A stretch of 64,000 bases of DNA from Christiangramia sp. OXR-203. Its GTDB lineage: Bacteria; Bacteroidota; Bacteroidia; Flavobacteriales; Flavobacteriaceae. Made by a program: the position numbers and the translations under genes. Every line of letters starts with the position of its first letter. Position 1 is the stretch's first letter. The notes under the pieces are model-generated. The model had not been told where the DNA came from and searched no databases. It saw only the letters and a program-made list of their open reading frames with translations. Below, one piece after another: positions 46,393 to 57,113 of the stretch. The stretch covers positions 744,001 to 808,000 of the forward strand of contig NZ_CP139698.1 of the NCBI RefSeq assembly GCF_034372165.1, written 5' to 3'.

Positions 46393-47100
46393 AGTAATTC
46401 AGTTTTTAGTTTTTTAAATATTTTGAGGTAGGGAACTCAAGCAGATTTAAATTACAAAATCATTCCGCCGATGGTTTTAAATTTAACAGATGTTTAGAGC
46501 AGATTTGATGTTGCTTTAAGAGTTTAGATACATTAATATATTCTACTACATTTTGAGTGTTATTGTACCATAGAAGATAGATTATAGAATAAAACGGCGG
46601 GAGAATTTTCTAATTAGAACTAATGCAGATCTTGCCTTAAGTTTCTGTTGGAGGGTGTGTTATAGAGTTTAAGAATTAAAAATTGAACGAATTAGATGTT
46701 ATCTACTACTCTACAAAATCATTCCGATTTTTAATTTATTCTGCTAATATTTGGAAGTAGTGAAATGCTAAATCCTGCTCGTATAAATTTGACAGGATCT
46801 TATTGTTTCAAATCACTACACAGTTGCTAGTGATAGTGGATTACAGGCGTAACGACTATATGTTTATAGTTTGAGTGTTTATTGATAGAACGTAGACACT
46901 ACAGGATTTTAGGTCTCGGTTTCACATAGTTTAAAAAATGGTCAATTTGTACAGCAGGCTTTTTACGTCTAAAATAAATAGCTCTATAAATTATTCTGAA
47001 CAAAAAATTGGATTATGCACAAAAGTTTCCGGGTACAAATATTTTAACCCTTAATAGATCGAGACTACTATATAGAGTGATTCAAAAATCTCACTGCCAA
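46393..47100. other. Gene-poor interval with repeated 15-mer
   Basis: These 708 bases contain no supported gene. A 15-base word TACAAAATCATTCCG occurs twice (46453-46467 and 46712-46726), and an ATCACTA/TAGTGAT inverted repeat lies at 46812-46834. The left end carries the alcohol dehydrogenase promoter region, but no strong box is evident. Confidence 0.5.
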
Positions 47101-50100
47101 TCATTTAAGGATGAACTTTTTATTTAACGAACCCTCAGTATCAAGTACTTTTATAATATATACTCCTGTTGGATATATTTTCATTTCAAACTCAAAGAAT
47201 TCCTGAAGTGGTATTTCATTAAATTCCTGAAGTAATTTTCCGCCTATATCAAAAATCATAATTTTGGAGATCTCAACATGGTTGGGATTTTTTAGCATGA
47301 AATTATTACCTCTTGAATAGTATTCTATTTCTAATAGGTCGTTTTTTAATTCAGGTATTTCTGGTTTAGGAATCGTAGCTTGTCTAAATACAACTTCAAA
47401 TCTATCTGTTACTTCTCCGGGCACTGCCAAAGATTCGTAAGTTGATTTAAGCAGATTATGTATACTATCATTCAATTTGTCTTTTAAGAAAATAATTTTA
47501 TTAGAATCCCAGTTTTCAAGGCTGTCGATTTTAATGCTGAATTTTTCTTCAGAATTTACTTTTATGCCTAGCGGAAGCACCTTGTCATCATTAAAATTAG
47601 GAACTGCCTGTATCACAAATTGATTCTCATCGATAAACCAGTACATATCCTCAGCGTTCTTATCGATCATCGGAGCGTCGTAACCTAAATCAAAATTGGT
47701 TGAAGATAGTACATCTGCGGTAGCTAAAATCTGACGGTGATAACCTCCTGCCGATTCATATTTCAGCCTTAATTTTGGCCGTGGATCAATTGGATTGATG
47801 ATGATATTGTCCTTTTTTAGAGGTTTCTCCTGTTGTAGAAACTGTGAAGTACCCGGGTTCTCACGGACATAATAGCGCTGACTATTTTTAAAGGTTGCCT
47901 CTCCTCCCTGAACAGAAAAGATGTTATTTGTGTTTTGATCTATCACTGTATTTATAAAAAATGCCTGTCCAACCGGAATATATTTTGCTGGTATTTTTGA
48001 ACCTCCATTACCATTTCCATTGATTCTCGAATCATTAGATATGCCGGGTACACCTCCAGATAAATTTAAGGCAGCATAACCACCTACATATTCAGCAAGA
48101 ATATGGGTGTCTTCTTTCCCGAAGTGATCCCAGAAGTACAGAGTTCCATTAAAAACGTTTCTGGAATTTCTACCTCCGGAAATATCTTTAAGGTTATCCC
48201 TTAAAAATTCTGTAGCATCTATTGCCGAAGGGTATGGATTTCCCACAAGTCGGTTTTCACCCGGTGAAACAGATAATTGAATGAGTCCATTATTTGGTTT
48301 TCCTACAAATGTATAGTTTTGAAGATCTTGAATGGGCACATAGCCTTTTGTTCCTTTCATACTAAAACCTTCACCCGTTTCTAATTTGGAATTGGCGTAA
48401 ACTGCTTCCCATGATGAATAATCATTTGCAGGACCGTGAAATTTATAAAGCCAATATTCGCTTATTCTTAAGGCCCCATTGTAATTTCCATCGGCATAAT
48501 GATACTGTTCATTAAAAGAAATATCTTTATAAGTAGAAAGATCACTTCCATCTTTGATTACTTCTGAAATTTTGAATCCGAAATTATTCGCTTCACCGGT
48601 CAAACTTACAGGTACCGTCCAATAATTATAATTAAAACTATTTAGCGTGCCTTGTTGATCTTTTTCAATACGCCCGGTACTTGTTTCTTCCAGCACACTA
48701 TTTTCATACTGAATAAGCTGGGATTCCCCGTTAAGATCTATCACTCCGTTTAGCTTGAGGTAATGACTTAATTCCAAAGAGTTGCCACTAAAATTGTTTT
48801 CACCCATCATATTTAAGGTGCCACTTTCTGAAAGCAATCCTAGAAGTTTTATATTATTCTTATTATTTGGGGTGCCTGAGTTTTTAACGTTACCCCGCAA
48901 GATCACAATATTCCAGTTAATGTCTTCTGAAGGTGAAATGCTTCGGGAATTTGGAGCATCCCAAACATTCCGCTGGCTTATATTATTGCCATTATATACT
49001 GCCGGCAAAGTCCAGGTAGATTTGTCAAACCATTCTCCGTTGGCATTTGATTCTAAGATATAGGGAAGAGGCGCGCTATTTTCCTGTTCCGTTTGAATAT
49101 TTCTTAGTTCGCCTGGAATAGCACTCACAGCAAGATCTGCAGTTAAGCCATTTTGGACTTCAGCAGTGATCAGCCTGTAATAACCTTCCAGATTATTCCA
49201 CGCAAGATTACCCGGTACATTCATAGGTAAGATTTCACCTTTAGTAAGAGAACCATTTTTTTGAATTCGCTGGTTCATCATAAACCTTAGCTGTTCTTCA
49301 GTAAGACTGGTGTTCCAGATCCTCAGTTCCTCGATCCAGCCATGAAAATGATTTTCAGGAATTGCAGGCGTTACACTGTTGTACATTCCTCCAACTAAAA
49401 AAGGACTCGTAACCGTATTTGGACTGCCACCTGCTCCTGTCCTTATTTCGATGCCATCTACATATAGTTTTATTTCAGTAGAGCTGGCAATTAAAGCTAG
49501 ATGATACCAACGATCTGTGTCAATTTTGAAACTTGAAGTGACCGATTTGTTGTTGTACCTAAATGATGGTTTTCCATTATCTACAATAAGATCATAACCT
49601 CCGGAATTTAGGTTAGCAGCATCTCTTTTAGAAATAACGGTTTTAATTCCATTTAAGGAATGAGGTTTTACCCAGGCTTCGAGCGTGAAATTATTCCCAA
49701 GTGAATAGGCATGACCCATAAAGACATAATCATTATCGCCATCAAAATCCAGTTTGCTGCAGCCTCCTGGGAATGTTATTTCTATGGTTTCAGTTAAATC
49801 AGGACAACCATTTAAAGGACTAACCGTCCATTGAAGTGAATAGGTAGTAGTAGGCAATCCGGTGAAGGTTGGGTTGGGTAAGGTAGGATCGTTAAAAGTT
49901 CCTCCTTCTCCTGCTAGAATTTGCCATTGCCCAACAGCCAGATTTTCGTCAACAGGTTCAGCTGAAAGTTGTGTGGAAGTAATTCCGCAGGTGGTAAAAT
50001 TCTGAGATTCGCCGGCCGAGATCGTAATTTCTTCCGGTTGGGTTAATGTAAAAGCTTTCGTCAATGTTATACAATTGTAGACAGTGCTAACCGAAAATAG

Positions 50101-53100
50101 GAAGTTTCCTGCGTTGAGGTCATCAAAGCTTTCAATCCCCGTTGTACTTAGTATTTCTCTAATAATTTCTCCCGAATCATTTAAAATTTGAATAGTATAT
50201 TCAGGAGTTTCTTCTGGCATAAAACCTCCTGCAAGTTCAATACTGGCGAAACCATCTGCCGAGTCAAAACAGGTCAATTCAGAAAAATCTGTCGCGATGA
50301 TTTTCAGTGGTTCTGGCTCAAAAATTTCAACTTCAGCAAACGCAGAACAACCATTGCTATCGGTAACAGTAACCGAGTACATTCCCTGTTCTAAATCGCT
50401 TGCCTCTGGAGTGGTCTGCCCATCACTCCATAAATAAGTAAAAGGAGCAGTCCCACTAATAATACTAACCTTCGCCAGTCCGTTACTGCCGTTGTTACAA
50501 ACGTTATCAGTAGTTGTGACTTCAATTACCGGGGTTGGATTGATCGTAATATTCAGAGTATCGCTTACTGCTTCACAGGGTGCGTCTGGTGCATCTGAGG
50601 TAAGGATTAATTCAATAATACCAGCTTCAATTTCAGATGCACTCGGGGAATAGATCGCATTTAATGTAGAAGGATTAGGATTAAAAGTTCCTGAACCTCC
50701 GCTCCAAAACCCGTTAGTAACAGAGCCTGATACGGTCCCGTTCAACTGAACTTCACCTGTTTCGGCACAGATGTTTGCATCTTCTCCCGCATTCACGATT
50801 GTTTGGGGAATGACAGTTACTTCTGTAGTTTTTGATGGGTTAGAACAACCGTAGAAATCGGTAATTGTTAGCTCATAACTTCCCGAATTTTCAGGTGTAG
50901 CGTTTTCTATAATTGGATTTTCTTCGGAAGAAGTGAAATTGTTCGGACCTGTCCAACGGTAGGTGATTGGTTCCCTTCCGCCTTCAAGGTTTGCGTTTAA
51001 CTGAATAGTACCACCCTGGCAAACTGGACCATCATTTGAAGGATCAAACTGAAACTCCACCGCGCTTATTTCAGCAAAGGAAATATCGTCTATCCCAAAA
51101 TCATTCCCATCACGAATAGTATTCTCATTGATGATCTGGAGTCTTACCCGGGTATTGTTACCTGAGTTCCAAACCTGGGGATTGAAGAATTCGATCCATT
51201 CACCCACATTCTGAAAACGTAAATCTCCAAGTGTAGACTCAGAAGATACCTGATCCTGTCCATTATTTCCGGGAGTTAGAACAATTAACCGTAAGCGTGC
51301 ATATTTATTTGCTTCTGCACGGGAAACAAGATTGGTGGTCCATGCTCCGAAGTAATAGTCGGTATTTCGTTTTACATCCAGATACCCATTTGTTTCCCAT
51401 ACTACATTTCCAAGATTGGGGTCCCCGTTAACGATCATAAAGTTTCCGTTTCCGGTAGTGTGGTCCCCATTGTCGTTAAATTGATTGTGATAATCATTAG
51501 AACTTTGGTCTACAGCATATAGACCTTCAGGATACAACTCATTTCTTACCGATGGATTATCAGATCTAAATCCATACTGCGTTCTAAATCCAGTATTTCC
51601 CTGTTCAAAATCGCCATTTTCCACCAAATTTTCAGAAATATCTATAGTTGCGGAACCTTCACATCCGTTTTCCCAAACTCGCACGGTATAACCCTGTGCA
51701 GAAGTAACGTCTATAGAAGAAGTATTACCTACAACTTCTCCAGAAGAGGTCCATTCATATTGATCATAATTTCCATCTACTTTTAATTTAATTTTATTGG
51801 GTTCATTAGGATAGGCACAATAATCTGCAAGGATATTGGGTTGTGGTGGTTTTTTAACCACTATTTCTATGGTTTCTACACCGGGACATTCAAGATCTGG
51901 ATTACTGTAGGTTACTGTATAAGTGGTAGTTTCGGTTGGAGTTACATTTTCAGGATTTTGCTTAGTAGAAGTCCAGTTGCTGGTGCTGGAGGTCCAGGTA
52001 ATCTCCAGGTCCTGTGCGGCCTCTCCTGTTAAACTGACGTTATCTAAGGTCCACCAGTAACCCCAGTTCGCCCTGTATCTAAATCGAATATAAAGTGCTG
52101 CCTGCCCTACATATCCGTCCAGGTTTACGCTTACCCTGCCATTGTTCGAAAAATTAATGTCGTACACGGTTTGCCAATTTTGATTGTTGGTAGATACCTG
52201 CACTTCTGCCAGACTACTATAATGCTGGTAATATTGCCAGAAGGAAAGTTCAAGGCTGGAATACCCCACGGTGTTAATAGGCTTATTGTATTTCAAGATC
52301 GTTTCAGTGTAACCGCCCTGGCCTTGCGCATCACTATTGGACATGATGAATTGAGAGTTATCATCTGAGCGTATATTTACGTTATAACCCGGAGAATACC
52401 TATCAGGTCTTAATGTCCAGTTGGCAGCAGAAGCGTTCCCGTTTACAGAATTGTTCGTTCTACTCCAGTTGCTTAGACCATTGTTAAAATTTTCTTCAAA
52501 AAGAATAGGATCTGCACTAACGCTAGACTCGATTTCAGAAAATAAATCTACCGATTCCCCCTCACAAATTTCAATTTGTGAAGCTGAAGCCGTTACTTTT
52601 GGACCAGATAAAAGAGAGAAGCTTACATTGTCTTCAGTAATACAGCCTGCCGGAGTTTCTATTTTTATAAAGTAGGTAACTCCTACTTCCACACCTGTAT
52701 CATTGTACAGGGTTTCATTAATAGATCCTGTTCCTGAGGCAGTCGAATTTCCCACAATCGCATTTCTGCTCCAGGTAATTATAGAACCATTAATATTAGA
52801 TTGAGGGATATATGAAACAGATTCTCCATTACATTTATCGGGAATAGGATTATTTATAAGTTTTGGTTCTGGTTCAACATCAACTTTAACTTCCTGAGTC
52901 TTCGAGCATCCATTGGGAGTAGTCAAGGTAAAGATATAGGTAGCGCTGATAGTGCTTGAGGAAGTATTTATTAGCGTTTCATTAGGATTATTAGAATTTC
53001 TGTTATTAGATTCACTACTGGCATTTTCGCCCACAGCTGCTCTGTTCCAGCTAAAGGTGGTGCCTTCAACATTGCTGGTAGGAGCAAAGTTGAAATTAGT

Positions 53101-55080
53101 ACTACTACAAATAGAAGAAGGAGCTTCAGCCAGATTCGTCAAAGTCGGTTGAATTTTATCTATAACTACTTCTTCAATTACTGAACAGCCTGAAGCGCTT
53201 GTTCCCTGAATATAATAGGTCCCTAATCCTACTTCGGTTGGATCTGAAATACTAGTGCTTCCCTGGACATCTTCCCAATAACTGAAACTTAAACCAGAAC
53301 TAGAGCCAGCGGTTATCGCCGGTGCTGTTAAATCTACATGAGGAACACATTCCGGTACAGTGATCTGTAATTCTGGGGTTGGATTAACTTGAACTTTAAC
53401 TGAGATTGGGGTTCCGGAACATCCATTTGCGCTTGGTATGACATTATACGTAACGGTGGCAGTATTGTTGGTGTCGTTTAATAAAGTTTGCTGAATTTTA
53501 TCTCCTTCTCCATTCGACGCCCCAGCAACACTACCCGAAGGTGTAATATCTGTAACCGTCCAATTAAAAGTGGTTGTTGGAACCGAGCCAGAAAGATTAA
53601 TATTAGTAGTTTCTCCAGTACAAATATCCTCAGAAGAAGGAGATATGGCTACATTAGGAGTAGGGTCTACGGTTATTTCGAAGGTTGTTATTTCTCCTAT
53701 ACATCCATTCGCTTTTGGAAGTATTTCAATGATGGCGGTGATAGGTTCATTAGTATTGTTTACCGGTGTAAAAACGGGAATCTTTGTAATATTATTTTTG
53801 TTGTTTAAACCTATGGCCGCTCCCCCGGAAATGTCAAATTGAATTCCTGTGGGTACCCCAGACAGTATAATTTCATCTGTTTGAATCCCATTACAATACA
53901 GTTTATCCTCTACAAATTCTACTTCGGGTTTGGGCTTCACTTCTATACGGAAGGTTTTTGAATTACCTGTACAATTTTTGGCAGTTGGAGTGATTGTGAT
54001 AGTAGAGATCTGACTTTCATTTGTACTATTGATTGCTGTAAAAGCCGGAATATTTCCCGTTCCGCTTGCTGAAAGTCCGCTTGCCGTATTATCGTTATTC
54101 CAGGATATACTGGTATTTGAAAAAGTAGTGATGAAATCTATTGCATTTACAATCTCCCCTTCGCAAACCACAATATTTTCCACGGAATTTACTTCAGGCG
54201 TTGGGTCAACTGTAATAGTAAATGTTTCTGACGATCCCTCACAACCATTGGCTACAGGTGTTACAGTAATCTCTGCATTTACAGGACTGTTGCCAGAATT
54301 TATTGCATTAAATGATCCAATCGAACCGGTACCGTGGGCAGCTAGTCCAATAGATGTATTGGAATTCGTCCATTTATAAGAGGTTCCATTCATATTACTG
54401 CCAGAAAATGAAATATTACCCGTAGACTCTCCATTACAAAGCACAAAATTTTCAACGGAATTTACTTCAGGCTCCGGATATACTTGGATTTCAAAAAATT
54501 CAGAATCACCTGTACATCCATTAAAATAGGGTGTAACGGTTATAGTTGCTGTTTTTATTTGAGCAGTATTATTTGTCGCGGTAAATTCAGGTACAGAACC
54601 ATTCCCAGATGTTCCTAAACCAATAGAAGTATTATTATTCTGCCATTTATAAGTGGCTGAATTATTGGAACTCTGAAAGTTGATAGCAGGGATTAAAGCT
54701 CTCTCACAAAAATTGAGATTCTCCGGTTTGGTTACTTTTGGATACTCGAAAACAGTAATGTTAATGTTATTACTGAAACCCTCTTCTACCGTTCCATTAC
54801 AGGTAAAGCTTGCTTTTAAACTAATTTTGTCGTCGTTATTCAAGGATGAACTGGCAAAGTTTGAGGAAGTTGCTCCTGAGAAATTCGAATTATTGATCTG
54901 CCACTGGTAAGAGACTTCCCATCCGTTTCCGCCAGAAATATTTGATTGAAAAGATACTTCCTCTCCTTCACAAATACTTTCTGTAGTTGCACTAATAGTT
55001 ACAGACGGAGTAGTTTCACACTGCCCGGAAACACCTAAAGACAAGATTAATAAAAGCAGAGAAAAGATAAGCTTATGCAA
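47101..55080 (-). CDS. Giant T9SS-exported multidomain surface protein
   Basis: The 2659-residue protein has a signal peptide (1-19). About six PKD/Ig-like repeats of 80-90 residues run through the first 700 residues, each starting with a PxV...C.GE pattern and ending ITV.P. A jelly-roll (MAM-like) segment lies near 856-1020 and a carbohydrate-binding-like segment near 1147-1340. An Ig-like unit (about 1345-1425), two SprB-type repeats (about 1520-1685) and a LamG/concanavalin domain follow (about 1768-1935; LDFDGDNDYVFMG, YVDGIEI). The last 80 residues form a type A T9SS sorting domain ending IIKVLDTEGSLNKKFILK. It is a probable adhesin or sugar-binding matrix protein. Domain limits are estimates. 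Confidence 0.88.
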   Translation of the reverse strand: MHKLIFSLLLLILSLGVSGQCETTPSVTISATTESICEGEEVSFQSNISGGNGWEVSYQWQINNSNFSGATSSNFASSSLNNDDKISLKASFTCNGTVEEGFSNNINITVFEYPKVTKPENLNFCERALIPAINFQSSNNSATYKWQNNNTSIGLGTSGNGSVPEFTATNNTAQIKTATITVTPYFNGCTGDSEFFEIQVYPEPEVNSVENFVLCNGESTGNISFSGSNMNGTSYKWTNSNTSIGLAAHGTGSIGSFNAINSGNSPVNAEITVTPVANGCEGSSETFTITVDPTPEVNSVENIVVCEGEIVNAIDFITTFSNTSISWNNDNTASGLSASGTGNIPAFTAINSTNESQISTITITPTAKNCTGNSKTFRIEVKPKPEVEFVEDKLYCNGIQTDEIILSGVPTGIQFDISGGAAIGLNNKNNITKIPVFTPVNNTNEPITAIIEILPKANGCIGEITTFEITVDPTPNVAISPSSEDICTGETTNINLSGSVPTTTFNWTVTDITPSGSVAGASNGEGDKIQQTLLNDTNNTATVTYNVIPSANGCSGTPISVKVQVNPTPELQITVPECVPHVDLTAPAITAGSSSGLSFSYWEDVQGSTSISDPTEVGLGTYYIQGTSASGCSVIEEVVIDKIQPTLTNLAEAPSSICSSTNFNFAPTSNVEGTTFSWNRAAVGENASSESNNRNSNNPNETLINTSSSTISATYIFTLTTPNGCSKTQEVKVDVEPEPKLINNPIPDKCNGESVSYIPQSNINGSIITWSRNAIVGNSTASGTGSINETLYNDTGVEVGVTYFIKIETPAGCITEDNVSFSLLSGPKVTASASQIEICEGESVDLFSEIESSVSADPILFEENFNNGLSNWSRTNNSVNGNASAANWTLRPDRYSPGYNVNIRSDDNSQFIMSNSDAQGQGGYTETILKYNKPINTVGYSSLELSFWQYYQHYSSLAEVQVSTNNQNWQTVYDINFSNNGRVSVNLDGYVGQAALYIRFRYRANWGYWWTLDNVSLTGEAAQDLEITWTSSTSNWTSTKQNPENVTPTETTTYTVTYSNPDLECPGVETIEIVVKKPPQPNILADYCAYPNEPNKIKLKVDGNYDQYEWTSSGEVVGNTSSIDVTSAQGYTVRVWENGCEGSATIDISENLVENGDFEQGNTGFRTQYGFRSDNPSVRNELYPEGLYAVDQSSNDYHNQFNDNGDHTTGNGNFMIVNGDPNLGNVVWETNGYLDVKRNTDYYFGAWTTNLVSRAEANKYARLRLIVLTPGNNGQDQVSSESTLGDLRFQNVGEWIEFFNPQVWNSGNNTRVRLQIINENTIRDGNDFGIDDISFAEISAVEFQFDPSNDGPVCQGGTIQLNANLEGGREPITYRWTGPNNFTSSEENPIIENATPENSGSYELTITDFYGCSNPSKTTEVTVIPQTIVNAGEDANICAETGEVQLNGTVSGSVTNGFWSGGSGTFNPNPSTLNAIYSPSASEIEAGIIELILTSDAPDAPCEAVSDTLNITINPTPVIEVTTTDNVCNNGSNGLAKVSIISGTAPFTYLWSDGQTTPEASDLEQGMYSVTVTDSNGCSAFAEVEIFEPEPLKIIATDFSELTCFDSADGFASIELAGGFMPEETPEYTIQILNDSGEIIREILSTTGIESFDDLNAGNFLFSVSTVYNCITLTKAFTLTQPEEITISAGESQNFTTCGITSTQLSAEPVDENLAVGQWQILAGEGGTFNDPTLPNPTFTGLPTTTYSLQWTVSPLNGCPDLTETIEITFPGGCSKLDFDGDNDYVFMGHAYSLGNNFTLEAWVKPHSLNGIKTVISKRDAANLNSGGYDLIVDNGKPSFRYNNKSVTSSFKIDTDRWYHLALIASSTEIKLYVDGIEIRTGAGGSPNTVTSPFLVGGMYNSVTPAIPENHFHGWIEELRIWNTSLTEEQLRFMMNQRIQKNGSLTKGEILPMNVPGNLAWNNLEGYYRLITAEVQNGLTADLAVSAIPGELRNIQTEQENSAPLPYILESNANGEWFDKSTWTLPAVYNGNNISQRNVWDAPNSRSISPSEDINWNIVILRGNVKNSGTPNNKNNIKLLGLLSESGTLNMMGENNFSGNSLELSHYLKLNGVIDLNGESQLIQYENSVLEETSTGRIEKDQQGTLNSFNYNYWTVPVSLTGEANNFGFKISEVIKDGSDLSTYKDISFNEQYHYADGNYNGALRISEYWLYKFHGPANDYSSWEAVYANSKLETGEGFSMKGTKGYVPIQDLQNYTFVGKPNNGLIQLSVSPGENRLVGNPYPSAIDATEFLRDNLKDISGGRNSRNVFNGTLYFWDHFGKEDTHILAEYVGGYAALNLSGGVPGISNDSRINGNGNGGSKIPAKYIPVGQAFFINTVIDQNTNNIFSVQGGEATFKNSQRYYVRENPGTSQFLQQEKPLKKDNIIINPIDPRPKLRLKYESAGGYHRQILATADVLSSTNFDLGYDAPMIDKNAEDMYWFIDENQFVIQAVPNFNDDKVLPLGIKVNSEEKFSIKIDSLENWDSNKIIFLKDKLNDSIHNLLKSTYESLAVPGEVTDRFEVVFRQATIPKPEIPELKNDLLEIEYYSRGNNFMLKNPNHVEISKIMIFDIGGKLLQEFNEIPLQEFFEFEMKIYPTGVYIIKVLDTEGSLNKKFILK

Positions 55081-55552
55081 GGCTAATAAAATTTTAAAGC
55101 ATCGATAAAAATAATAAAATAATCGGTAAGATGCGTTGAATATGGATAATGTGTAAATAGTTTTAGAGGATTAATTCTTCTACTTACTTGATTTAAATTT
55201 AGTGAAATTGTTTTGTCTTAAAAGAAGAATGTACAACTGCGTTTTGAGCTCCAAGATGATTTTGTAAGCAAAGAGTCTTCTATTGGGCCTAGAAATAAAA
55301 CGAGATCTTTCTGGTCTGTCAATTTTGTCTGGAGGTAACTTCGATAAAAGAAACATAGCTATTTCCAGAGCATATGTAACTAAATATATTGCTTCCTATG
55401 ATATAAGAGAAGATTTTCTGCTTAGGTAGTTAGAATTGGAAAAATACTAAGAAGACAGGAACATAATTATGTACTAATTCAAGATTTTATACTCACAAAT
55501 CAATTCAGAAACGATTTAAAACTATATCGAGCGAGCAGGCCTCTGAACTTGA
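55081..55552. other. Gene-poor interval upstream of barrel pseudogene
   Basis: No intact gene is present here. The right part probably represents the degraded 5' half of the barrel gene, but I cannot align it to any family. The left part holds the upstream region of the giant surface-protein gene. Confidence 0.45.
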
Positions 55553-56110
55553 AGAGTAGAGTTTCGATATCGAGCTACTAATATTTCCGAAAACCACGTT
55601 GTTTTTTTGAATACTCTTATAAAGCTTCAATACAAAAACTCAGGTACGATTCGATTTTACACTACAGCAGGGATAAAAGCTGGCATAGTTTTGAGTACGA
55701 AATATCAAAGTTCAGCATCTTCGCTTGAAACCAGCGGATATTATTCTCAGTATGATATTGAACTAACCAGTCCTGAGTTTGCAGGTTTTGGTGAATTCAA
55801 AGAACTTGGTACTTCATGGTCTGAACCTAAATAGCCTACTAATTTCGTAGCCCATATGGAAAGTGGAATGAAACTTATGCTAGAGAATAACAATTCACTT
55901 TATATGGGATTTTTTCTAGACTACGGACTCAACAAAATTCAACCTGATCGTACAAGGGCGAAGCTTGTAAAATACAATAATCGAAACCCTACTGATTTCA
56001 CATTAGGGAGTATACTTACAGCAAGCCGTGATGGTAATTCATCACAGTTTGTAAACGAGGTCAGAACTATAGCCTTTGGGTTAAAGATTCGGTATGGATT
56101 TCAATTTTAA
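55553..56110 (+). pseudogene. Outer-membrane beta-barrel (OmpA N-terminal-like) remnant
   Basis: One frame reads VEFRYRATNISENH, then LIKLQYKNSGTIRFYTTAGIK and YSQYDIELTSPEFAGFGEF. It is interrupted by TAG 55832-55834 and continues in the same frame with PTNFVAHMESGMKLMLEN, YMGFFLDYGLNKIQPD and a final LKIRYGFQF. This is the C-terminal part of the PorT/OmpA-N-type outer-membrane barrel, with its 5' part missing. The single in-frame nonsense codon and absent start mark it as decayed. Reading the two pieces as separate genes would be wrong. Confidence 0.8.
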
Positions 56111-56130
56111 ACCATTCTTTGAATTAACAA

Positions 56131-56160
56131 AAGAGTCCTTTCAATCTATGGGAGGACTTT
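56131..56160 (+). terminator. Weak terminator after barrel pseudogene
   Basis: AGTCCT (56133-56138) and AGGACT (56153-56158) pair across a 14-base loop and are followed by Ts, 22 bases after the pseudogene stop. Confidence 0.5.
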
Positions 56161-56341
56161 TTGAATATATTACAAATGCTGAAAAGTATCCCAGAATGGC
56201 TGTTGTAATATAATTTGTAGGCTAAGTAACAGGATATAGTTATTGAATTGTTTTCGGTCCTTGTTGAGAATGAAAATTATGAACTAGCTTTAAATACTTA
56301 AAGTAAGCGCGGAGCAATAAGAATATAAACTAAGCCCTACA

Positions 56342-56392
56342 TGACAAATTATGCTGTAAATACCTAAATAATTTGTCACCCATTTTGTCACC
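56342..56392. repeat. Inverted and direct repeats next to ssrA 3' end
   Basis: TGACAAATTA (56342-56351) and TAATTTGTCA (56369-56378) form a perfect 10-bp inverted repeat. The word TTTGTCACC is then directly repeated (56372-56380, 56384-56392). The block ends about 50 bases from the 3' end of the tmRNA gene, a known target of tyrosine recombinases. Link to an integrase is inferred; none is intact here. Confidence 0.5.
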
Positions 56393-56401
56393 TAAAAATA
56401 A

Positions 56402-56432
56402 AAAGCCCCATAATCACAAGTGATTCGGGGCT
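56402..56432 (-). terminator. tmRNA terminator
   Basis: AGCCCC/GGGGCT outer stem with an inner ATCAC/TGAT stem is followed by a T-rich tract (TTTTTATTTTT) on the minus strand, just after the tmRNA 3' end. Confidence 0.88.
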
Positions 56433-56438
56433 ATAGAG

Positions 56439-56835
56439 TGGAGTCGGAGGGGTTCGAACCCTCGTCCAAACAAGCAATTCAGATGCTTTCTACACGTTTA
56501 GTTTTCACTTGATTGTCGATGCAAAGCCGGCCGAAAACCACCAACTTTACACGTATTCTCAGTTAAGTTTCAGAAACTCATCAAGACCCTGAGCTTCCTA
56601 TATTTACTTTATCGGTGCCTCTGTTGTGGATGCCGTAAATCAAGGCCTCCACGAGACATCTCGGCTCCCTGCCTTGCAGGGACTAAGTATAACCTACTGT
56701 AATTCGGTTACGCAGCCAAGGCGTAGTTATTCTCGCCGTTTGAAAAAGTGTGAAACATGAGATTTAAGAGCTATATTCCGGCGCTCTACGTGCTTACAAC
56801 TCAATTAGACTCGCTGTCAAAACCAAGTCGACCCC
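56439..56835 (-). ncRNA. ssrA: tmRNA (ssrA)
   Basis: The molecule of about 397 bases rescues stalled ribosomes. The 5' end GGGGTCG pairs with CGACTCC at the 3' end to make the tRNA-like acceptor. The T-loop GGTTCGAACC is clear near the 3' end, and CCA is not encoded. The tag frame at 56708-56737 (minus strand) reads GENNYALAA and stop, as known for flavobacteria, with a resume context typical of one-piece tmRNA. A terminator follows. Confidence 0.96.
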
Positions 56836-57113
56836 ATAAAATAATGAACATTTCCTTTGTAATTTTCTGAGCGTTTCGCTTCTCCCTTCGACAAGCTCAG
56901 GGCGTCGCGGCGGGCTATTCGCTTCAATCTTTTTGCTCATAATTCACAAAAAGGATTTCCGCTGCTATCCCTAACGCAACTACTATTTATTTCAAATAAT
57001 AGTACTCAGAATTTCAAAGAATAACCGATCTCTAAAAGAGTTCGGGCCTGCAAAGATACTCATTTTAATTTATATCTTTGAAACACGTCAAAATCTACAA
57101 AAGCTATACCACA
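56836..57113. other. Divergent region between ssrA and saccharopine dehydrogenase-like gene
   Basis: This region contains the ssrA promoter area and a GC-rich tract at 56884-56925 that includes CCCTTCGACAAGCTCAGGGC, a word resembling dispersed REP-like elements seen in many bacterial genomes. I see no gene. Confidence 0.45.
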
